From contig JAKMGS010000087.1 in assembly GCA_022424815.1 (NCBI GenBank), positions 1 through 7,840 of the forward strand: a stretch of DNA of 7,840 bases. Direction: 5' to 3'. Below the pieces are notes generated by a model. It was given only the letters and a program-made list of their open reading frames with translations. It did no database searches and was not told the DNA's origin. A program made the position numbers and the translations under genes. This document shows, in pieces, positions 1-5,594 of the stretch (position 1 is the first letter of the stretch; each line of letters starts with the position of its first letter). Source of the DNA: Schleiferiaceae bacterium (GTDB lineage Bacteria > Bacteroidota > Bacteroidia > Flavobacteriales > Schleiferiaceae).

Positions 1-405
1 TTCCATGATAGTATCCCCATGGCTCATCCAAACCTGAGATCCGGCGCCCACTCCTTGGAATAATTCCGAAGTGGCATCCACTTCACTTAGGTTCGCTCTT
101 CCGTACTCGCGGATTTCGCTAGGAGCAACTTGACCCCCGCCAACTAGTGCCATGTATTGAGCACCGTAACACACACCAAGCAAAGGCAGCTTTCCCTTGA
201 TATCACTCAAATCAATCTGAGGGGCATCTTCTTGCAACGTGCTGTAAGGAGAACCGCTGAGAATTAAACCTTTAATGTCCTCTGTGAGGGCGGGTGGATT
301 GTTGAACGGGTGGATTTCACAATAGACGTTGAGTTCTCTCACGCGACGCGCAATCAACTGCGTATACTGAGAGCCAAAATCGAGGATCAAAATGGTTTCT
401 TGCAT
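1..405 (-). CDS. guaA: GMP synthase (glutamine-hydrolysing), N-terminal part; runs off the left edge
   Basis: The first 135 residues of GMP synthase are visible, read leftward from the ATG at 405-403; the gene continues past base 1. The enzyme converts XMP to GMP in the cytosol, using ATP and ammonia released from glutamine, in purine nucleotide synthesis. What is seen is most of a class I glutamine amidotransferase domain. It opens with ILILDFGSQYTQLIARRVRE (residues 5-24), has an SGSP turn at 50-53 where most relatives have SGGP, a nucleophile elbow GVCYGAQ with catalytic Cys79, and the conserved MSHGD at 127-131. The catalytic His/Glu pair, the ATP-pyrophosphatase domain and the dimerisation domain lie outside the window. 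The start matches the family N-terminus. The gene follows bshC by 15 bp and is probably co-transcribed with it. The identification is firm; completeness of the gene cannot be judged. Confidence 0.96.
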   Translation of the reverse strand, partial: MQETILILDFGSQYTQLIARRVRELNVYCEIHPFNNPPALTEDIKGLILSGSPYSTLQEDAPQIDLSDIKGKLPLLGVCYGAQYMALVGGGQVAPSEIREYGRANLSEVDATSELFQGVGAGSQVWMSHGDTIME

Positions 406-420
406 CACACAAAAATACCA

Positions 421-1950
421 TTAAAATTCTGGCTCTATCACCATAGTTCCAGCCTTTATTGTTGACATCTTTTCAACCATCACATCCCTCGGATCTTGAC
501 CTAAAATCCCTACTAGATCGACATAGGAGGCGCGACGTTCCCAGAAAATTCCTCTAGGATAAATTCTGTTAATGGCTCGATCAATACTACGTATGAGTTC
601 TTCATGGCGACGTTTCTGTGTACGGTACCTGGTTTCTGAAGTACGTTGGGCCAATTTTTCCATCTTCACCTTCAGCGCCGCCGCATGCTGTTGCAACTCA
701 GGATAACGGTCCACCAGTGACGCATTCCATTGGTCAATAGCCTCCATCAACGGGGCCTGGAGCAACTCTCCTTCAGCCTGTAATACCGTGTTTTTACCCA
801 ACAACTCCCCTTTGAGCTCTTCGGCATTTGTAGCAAGTATATCGGACAGGGTAATACCTAATTTTTTTAAGTCTTTCCGGAGCTTATGATCTTGGACCAA
901 AACGCTATTGCGCAAATACAGCAAAGGCATGGGACGACCTAAATTTTCAAACGCACTGCCCAGTTGCAACCAGTAGGCTAACTCACCACCCCCCCCGACA
1001 TAGGCCAGGTTTGGCAACAACCACTCCTGGTATAGTGGACGCATTAAAGCATTGGGACTAATGTAGAAATACGGACACTCCGGGTCGGGTTGTTCGAAGC
1101 GTTGACGATCGCCATCGCGCAAATCGAATAGATTGATCTCACGAGGAAATACCTGTGCCTTATACCCTTGTGCAACAAGAGCGTCGGTCTGTGCTTGAAT
1201 AAGCTTGGAGTACTGACCACCCATCTCGGCAGTCCAAAGTGGAGCAGCTTGGCCTTTGAGCGCCATATCCTGACCGTCTAGAACGAGGAGCCCCAATCCT
1301 TCAGCCCACTGTCGCACCCATTGACGCGTAGCTCCTGAAAGATTTTTACCCTCGCGATAAGCTTTAAGTCTAGGTTGGACCAATTTTTTCTGCGCTTCGT
1401 TCATCGGCACTTGTTCGAGCCAAGAGGATAATTGGTCGGCTAAATCTTGGGTAGGCAAATACCCCACTGGACCTTTTGCATCTGGCTGTTTCCAAGTGAA
1501 TTGGTGTTCGCCTATTCGAAAAGAGGCAATCTCCTCAAAATCATGATCTTCACTAGCCATCCAAAATACAGGGACGACCTCCTTGCCCAATTTCTTTGAA
1601 GCCGCTCTCGCCAAGGCTACAGCCCCTAAGACCTTAGCTTCGAAAAACACCGTTCCGCCACATACCATGAGCTGGTGCCCAGTAGTGATGGTCGTCGCAC
1701 CATCGCGAAACGCCTGCAACGACTCTTTTTCGGAAGCACTGAGGTTGGGATTTTGACGTTCGAATGCGTTAGCAACCACGTCTCTTGTTTCGGAGGAATA
1801 GCCCTGCTGTGCTTGGGCTTGGTCGGCAAAGCTTTCCCAATGGTAGGGAGCTTTGGCAATTGATTCTAGAAAAGTGCCGCCAGCAATGAGGTCCTTCATT
1901 ACTTTTGAAGGGACTGGCGAGTGCTCATGAAGAATACTTTCTAGAATCAT
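421..1950 (-). CDS. bshC: Bacillithiol biosynthesis cysteine-adding enzyme BshC
   Basis: This 509-residue protein matches the BshC (YllA) family in length and motifs. BshC is the presumed cysteine ligase that adds cysteine to glucosaminyl-malate, the last step in making bacillithiol, a cytosolic low-molecular-weight thiol used for redox balance and detoxification. Visible motifs are TGHQ at 90-93, PVFWMASEDHDFEE at 127-140 in the Rossmann-like core, and SPNALMRPLYQEWLLPNLAY at 298-317 followed by a four-glycine turn and ELAYW. A charged helical stretch at about 385-460 fits the family's coiled coil, and the chain ends in GTMVIEPEF. The start is supported because residues 14-42 align with the usual N-terminal helix (SKVMKDLIAGG...WESF). 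The start lies only 12 bp from the divergent lipoprotein start, and guaA follows 15 bp after the stop. The partner genes bshA and bshB are not in this window. The glycine turn is encoded by a G8 run (plus-strand C8, 989-996). Confidence 0.94.
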   Translation of the reverse strand: MILESILHEHSPVPSKVMKDLIAGGTFLESIAKAPYHWESFADQAQAQQGYSSETRDVVANAFERQNPNLSASEKESLQAFRDGATTITTGHQLMVCGGTVFFEAKVLGAVALARAASKKLGKEVVPVFWMASEDHDFEEIASFRIGEHQFTWKQPDAKGPVGYLPTQDLADQLSSWLEQVPMNEAQKKLVQPRLKAYREGKNLSGATRQWVRQWAEGLGLLVLDGQDMALKGQAAPLWTAEMGGQYSKLIQAQTDALVAQGYKAQVFPREINLFDLRDGDRQRFEQPDPECPYFYISPNALMRPLYQEWLLPNLAYVGGGGELAYWLQLGSAFENLGRPMPLLYLRNSVLVQDHKLRKDLKKLGITLSDILATNAEELKGELLGKNTVLQAEGELLQAPLMEAIDQWNASLVDRYPELQQHAAALKVKMEKLAQRTSETRYRTQKRRHEELIRSIDRAINRIYPRGIFWERRASYVDLVGILGQDPRDVMVEKMSTIKAGTMVIEPEF

Positions 1951-1962
1951 GCAGATGAACTT

Positions 1963-2547
1963 ATGAATGCGAAGATAAAATCAATATTGCTTACCACAGC
2001 GCTTGCAAGCTGCGGAACTTCCCCGAAACAAAAATCCTGCGACTTGAGCGCGCGATACACGTTTAACTTTGAGCAAGCCCAGTACTACGCCATGCCGAAT
2101 ATTGATTTCGCATTTCAATTAGGTTATGATTGGCAAGTCCGTATGCCAGAATTTGGTAAGCAAAACCTCAACTATTACGAAGTTGCGCGATTCACAGACG
2201 ACAGCGCCGCGAGTATTTTGTTAAAGGTCCACCCGTTTAAGCGCGTGGGATCTTACGTTACCGTGAAAGAGCAAACCCAAGCGCAGGAGTTCATCAACCT
2301 GCAGTTTGCCCGAAGAGATAGTTGGAAGACTTTGAAAAAAGATACCGTAGAAGACTGGCTAGTTAACTACGGGTATTACGAGCAGGAGCCGTTTCCATAT
2401 ATCATCGCACATAAGCTGATGCTACGCGATACCTTGAGCAACGGACTGTTTTTGGAACTTCAAATGCCCTGTCCAATGGACTCGTTCGCGTTGGACAGGC
2501 AGAGTTGTTTGGACGCTGTGATGGAAAGCTTCAAGATTTACCTATGA
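1963..2547 (+). CDS. Predicted lipoprotein of unknown function
   Basis: I do not recognise a specific family for this 194-residue protein. It begins with a short lipoprotein signal: Lys4 and Lys6, a hydrophobic run SILLTTALA, and a lipobox LASC with the lipidated cysteine at residue 17. The mature protein should therefore be membrane-anchored. The residues after Cys17 (GTSPKQKS) lack the acidic surface-export signal described in some Bacteroidota, so a periplasm-facing location is more likely; this is inference. Further cysteines at 26, 170 and 182 could form disulfides. The layout, with an early hydrophobic/tryptophan segment (FQLGYDWQVRMP, 51-62), a middle SAASILLKV strand and the ending CLDAVMESFKI, is loosely like PsbP/Mog1-fold (DUF1795-type) proteins, but this is a weak resemblance. 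In-frame stop TAG at 1942-1944 fixes ATG 1963 as the only upstream ATG start. The gene is divergent from bshC and ends 160 bp before a strong terminator. Confidence 0.8.
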   Translation: MNAKIKSILLTTALASCGTSPKQKSCDLSARYTFNFEQAQYYAMPNIDFAFQLGYDWQVRMPEFGKQNLNYYEVARFTDDSAASILLKVHPFKRVGSYVTVKEQTQAQEFINLQFARRDSWKTLKKDTVEDWLVNYGYYEQEPFPYIIAHKLMLRDTLSNGLFLELQMPCPMDSFALDRQSCLDAVMESFKIYL

Positions 2548-2567
2548 TGGATTTGGGTGGATTTGGG
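2548..2567. repeat. Perfect tandem duplication of a 10-bp unit
   Basis: TGGATTTGGG occurs twice back to back (2548-2557 and 2558-2567), starting at the first base after the lipoprotein TGA stop. The second copy runs into a 10-bp palindrome, TTGGGCCCAA (2563-2572). Two copies are too few to call a functional array; a replication-slippage duplication is the simplest explanation. Confidence 0.6.
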
Positions 2568-2672
2568 CCCAATTTCATGAGTATTTACACTTAATTTCTT
2601 GGGATTTCGGATTTTTCGTGTCTCAAATTAGACCGATAGTGAGTGGGGAAGTAAAATCTTTCTATATTAGAA

Positions 2673-2697
2673 CTATTCAAAGGCAACTTTGAATTAG
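2673..2697 (+). other. Hairpin with GCAA (GNRA) tetraloop in the intergenic region
   Basis: ATTCAAAG (2675-2682) pairs perfectly with CTTTGAAT (2687-2694) around a GCAA loop. If U2695 is bulged, two more pairs (C2673-G2697, U2674-A2696) extend the stem to ten. It lies 11 nt upstream of the terminator hairpin, also capped by a GNRA loop, and so would sit in the 3' leader or UTR of any plus-strand transcript crossing the region. It is not followed by a T run, so it is not itself a terminator. It may be a 3'-UTR stabilising structure, part of a small RNA, or a leader element for the photolyase operon. I see no convincing promoter (TTG plus TAnnTTTG at proper spacing) that would define a separate RNA gene. 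Confidence 0.4.
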
Positions 2698-2708
2698 GTT
2701 AGGGGTAC

Positions 2709-2737
2709 GGAGCCAAGAAATTGGCTCCTTTTTTTTT
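2709..2737 (+). terminator. Intrinsic (rho-independent) terminator
   Basis: GGAGCCAA (2709-2716) and TTGGCTCC (2721-2728) form a perfect 8-bp stem closed by a GAAA tetraloop, followed at once by nine Ts (2729-2737). On the opposite strand the hairpin is not followed by Ts, so it acts on plus-strand transcription only. It most simply ends the lipoprotein transcript, whose stop codon is 160 bp upstream. Because it is only 47 bp before the phrB start codon, it could also serve as an attenuator for the downstream operon. Confidence 0.88.
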
Positions 2738-2784
2738 GCCTGAACTTTCGACTTCGCGAGCGGTTATGCCTAAAACCCTCCCCC

Positions 2785-4302
2785 ATGGTTCGGCTCATTC
2801 TAGGCGATCAACTCAACAGATACCACACCTGGTTCTCGGAACACTCCGACGACATTACCTATGCTTTTTTCGAATGCTACGATGAGGCCACCTACGCCCC
2901 ACACCACATTCAGAAAGTCGTGGGGGTTTTCGCAGGAATGCGCGCTTTTGCATCAGCGTTACAGGCACAAGGCCACAAGGTGCATTACGGAAGCATAAGC
3001 CAAACCCTACCGTCCTTGGGAGAAAACCTACGAAAGCTTTGCAACGAACTCAACACCCAACGCATCGAAATTCAACAACCCGATGAATACCGAGTACAGG
3101 AGCATTTGCTCGGCTTGAGGGAAAATGGACTCCAAATCGAGGTATACAGCAGCGAGCATTTCATCGCAGATGTTGAAGATTTTAAAGCCCAATTCTCAGG
3201 TAAAAAGACCCTCCTCATGGAGAGCTTCTACCGCAGAATGCGCAAATCCACAGGTATATTTATGCAAGGCGCTCAACCCCTAGGAGGCAAATGGAACTAT
3301 GACGCAAGCAACCGTAAAGCCTTGCCAAAGGGATACCAAATCCCGCCTCGATACTTCCCCGACACTGATGTGAGTGCTATTGTCGAGGATATCCAACAAG
3401 CAAACATCCCTACCATAGGTACCCTGGGCAACCCCAAACATTTCTACTGGCCAACCACACCAGAACAAGCCATGGAAATCTTCCGCCATTGGCTCGAGCA
3501 CGACCTGCCGTTCTTTGGAGATTTTCAAGATGCCATGGCCCGCAATCAATGGGCCATGTACCACAGTCGTATCTCCTTTGCGCTCAACACAAAGATGATT
3601 GATCCGCTTTGGGTGTGCCAAGAAGTCGAGCGCGCCTTCCATGAGCGCGAGGAAGTTTCCATCAATGCTGCCGAAGGTTTCATACGGCAAATTCTGGGCT
3701 GGCGTGAATTCATGCGCGGAGCCTATTGGATGGCCATGCCGGATTATGAGGATTTGAACTATTTCAACCACGGCGCACCGCTGCCCTTGTGGTTTTGGAC
3801 GGGAAAGACCAAGATGGAATGCATGAAGCAGAGCATAGGCCAAAGTTTGGACCACGCCTATGCCCACCACATTCAGCGGTTAATGATCACCGGGAATTTT
3901 ATGCTCTTGGCCGGTATTGACCCTAGTGAGGCAGACCGATGGTACTTGGGCATTTATATCGATGCTTTCCAATGGGTCGAAATCACCAACACCAGAGGCA
4001 TGAGTCAGTTTGCGGACGGGGGATGGATTGCGACCAAACCCTATGTAAGTTCCGCGAACTACATCCACAAGATGAGCGACTACTGCTCGCATTGTCCATA
4101 CGACCGAAAAACCCGTGCAGAAAAGGACAGTTGCCCGTTCAATGCCCTCTACTGGGATTTTTATGAAAGAAATGAGGGCCAATTAGGGAACAATCCCCGC
4201 ATTGGAATGGTTTACAGGACATTAAACAAGATGAAAGATGCCGACAAAGTCGCTCTTCGCGAGCGCGCACGGTGGATTCACGATCATTTGGAAAACCTCT
4301 AA
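2785..4302 (+). CDS. phrB: Iron-sulfur bacterial cryptochrome/photolyase (PhrB/CryB type, prokaryotic (6-4) photolyase clade)
   Basis: This 505-residue flavoprotein is the size of Agrobacterium PhrB (about 507). Members bind FAD and a [4Fe-4S] cluster, usually with a lumazine antenna, and PhrB repairs (6-4) photoproducts in DNA with blue light; Rhodobacter CryB also affects light-dependent gene expression. The N-terminal Rossmann domain opens with MVRLILGDQLN and includes HHIQKVVGVFAGMRAF (40-55). The helical FAD domain carries GFIRQILGWREFMRG (298-312). Cysteines 346, 434, 437 and 450 have exactly the spacing of the PhrB cluster ligands (88 residues, then CxxC-x12-C). His361-His362 falls where PhrB has its active-site His366. 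The cluster ligands are intact, so activity is expected. ATG 2785 fits the family start. The next gene starts 6 bp after the stop, which implies an operon with the DASH cryptochrome. Whether it acts as repair enzyme, photoreceptor or both cannot be told from sequence alone. Confidence 0.93.
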   Translation: MVRLILGDQLNRYHTWFSEHSDDITYAFFECYDEATYAPHHIQKVVGVFAGMRAFASALQAQGHKVHYGSISQTLPSLGENLRKLCNELNTQRIEIQQPDEYRVQEHLLGLRENGLQIEVYSSEHFIADVEDFKAQFSGKKTLLMESFYRRMRKSTGIFMQGAQPLGGKWNYDASNRKALPKGYQIPPRYFPDTDVSAIVEDIQQANIPTIGTLGNPKHFYWPTTPEQAMEIFRHWLEHDLPFFGDFQDAMARNQWAMYHSRISFALNTKMIDPLWVCQEVERAFHEREEVSINAAEGFIRQILGWREFMRGAYWMAMPDYEDLNYFNHGAPLPLWFWTGKTKMECMKQSIGQSLDHAYAHHIQRLMITGNFMLLAGIDPSEADRWYLGIYIDAFQWVEITNTRGMSQFADGGWIATKPYVSSANYIHKMSDYCSHCPYDRKTRAEKDSCPFNALYWDFYERNEGQLGNNPRIGMVYRTLNKMKDADKVALRERARWIHDHLENL

Positions 4303-4308
4303 CCTCCT

Positions 4309-5580
4309 ATGAAAACTTGTCTACTTTGGTTCCGAAACAACCTCCGGCTGAGCGATAATCTTCCGGTCTATCACGCCTATCAGCACTACGATCAGGTCAT
4401 TCCGGTTTATTTGTACCCCACCCAATATGCAGAGCACCCCTCCGGCAATTTCCCTTGGGGCGAACACAAGCAAACGTTTGTAACACAAAGCGTGGCATCC
4501 TTGAGCCTGCTCATCGAAGTACACGGCAGCAGCCTCTTGGTAGACGAAAACGAGGGCACCATCGTGGAGCGCCTCTGTGCATTGGTCGCCATGTATGAGG
4601 TGGATGCTATTGTCGGTCCGACGGAGCCGGCCTGTAACGAGCAAATGGAAGAATTGGCGCTAGATCAGTGGGCAGCGGAGCGAAACATTGAAACGAATTG
4701 GTTTGAGGAGCGCACGCTTTTTGAGCAGCATCAATTACCTTTTGAATTGGCCGATTTACCCCAATCCTTCACCCCATTCCGCAAAAAGCTGGAAAAATAT
4801 TCGCAGCCAGCGGCAGCGCTACCCGAACCCAGCCTCACGCCTAGTCCAGTGCTCTCCGCACCGTGGACGCCTATAGCTCATGCTTCTTTGGATGAGCGCA
4901 GTGCCCATCCATATCAAGGCGGTATACGTGCAGCCTGGGACCGATTAGACCATTACCTCTGGGATACCGAACACATCACCACGTACAAGGAAACGCGCAA
5001 TGGCATGTTGGGGGCGGATTTCAGTTCAAAGTTTTCGGCGTTCTTGGCCATAGGCTGTATTTCCACGAGAGAGATCTATGCCGAAATAAAGCGATTCGAG
5101 CACCAAATCACCTCCAACGAAAGCACCTATTGGCTGTACTTCGAGCTGTTGTGGCGTGAGTATTTCCAATGGATTGCGCGCAAACATGGACGCGATTTGT
5201 TCTTGCAGGGCGGGCTGCAACCGACCAAGCCAAAGAAGAATTTCCGCAACAAGCATTTCGAGATGTGGAAAAACGGCACCACGGGAGATCCGTTGGTAGA
5301 TGCCAACATGATAGAATTGGCCGCCACAGGGTTTATGAGCAACAGAGGTCGCCAGAATGTGGCCTCCTATTTGGTCCACGACCTTCACCTGGACTGGCGC
5401 TATGGGGCTGCTTGGTTTGAGGCCATGCTAGTCGATCATGATCCCGCGTCGAATTATGGGAATTGGCTCTACATCGCGGGTGTGGGCAATGATCCTCGTC
5501 CATTCCGAAAGTTCAATACGTCCTTCCAAGCAGAACGCTACGATCCGAAAGGGGAATATGTCAATACTTGGTTGGATTGA
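4309..5580 (+). CDS. cry: DASH-family cryptochrome / photolyase
   Basis: This 423-residue protein is a CRY-DASH member: an FAD enzyme, often with a folate antenna, that repairs cyclobutane pyrimidine dimers mainly in single-stranded DNA and may also sense light. The N-terminal photolyase domain starts LLWFRNNLRLSDN. FAD-domain motifs follow: TYKETRNGMLGADFSSKFS (225-243), WLYFELLWREYF (275-286), the DASH hallmark FMSNRGRQNVASYL, DWRYG, and SNYGNW leading into AGVGNDPR. Aligned by spacing to E. coli photolyase, Trp386 and Trp363 match the proximal and middle tryptophans (382, 359), Asp376 matches Asp372, and Asn382 matches the flavin-contacting Asn378. The distal tryptophan (306 in E. coli) appears to be missing: that position is Lys310 in a KKNFRN segment. 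The protein is shorter than cyanobacterial and plant members, which fits a compact bacterial form. It sits 6 bp after phrB and 14 bp before the decarboxylase gene. Confidence 0.94.
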   Translation: MKTCLLWFRNNLRLSDNLPVYHAYQHYDQVIPVYLYPTQYAEHPSGNFPWGEHKQTFVTQSVASLSLLIEVHGSSLLVDENEGTIVERLCALVAMYEVDAIVGPTEPACNEQMEELALDQWAAERNIETNWFEERTLFEQHQLPFELADLPQSFTPFRKKLEKYSQPAAALPEPSLTPSPVLSAPWTPIAHASLDERSAHPYQGGIRAAWDRLDHYLWDTEHITTYKETRNGMLGADFSSKFSAFLAIGCISTREIYAEIKRFEHQITSNESTYWLYFELLWREYFQWIARKHGRDLFLQGGLQPTKPKKNFRNKHFEMWKNGTTGDPLVDANMIELAATGFMSNRGRQNVASYLVHDLHLDWRYGAAWFEAMLVDHDPASNYGNWLYIAGVGNDPRPFRKFNTSFQAERYDPKGEYVNTWLD

Positions 5581-5594
5581 TGTAATTTCCAACC

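Noticed and set aside
410..417. Minus-strand TATTTTTG, an exact match to the Bacteroidota -7 element, upstream of guaA
   Set aside because: No TTG at -33 spacing, and it would start transcription at about the ATG itself; chance in an A/T-rich gap is as likely.
2738..2784. Possible promoter between the terminator and phrB
   Set aside because: No TAnnTTTG or TTG pair at suitable spacing is present in these 47 bases.
3280..3870. Long open frame on the minus strand within phrB (196 codons), and similar frames within cry, bshC and the decarboxylase gene
   Set aside because: All are antisense or offset frames of well-recognised conserved genes and show no recognisable protein motifs of their own.
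4303..4308. CCTCCT directly before the cry start codon
   Set aside because: It is the complement of a Shine-Dalgarno sequence, not a ribosome binding site, and Bacteroidota commonly start without one.
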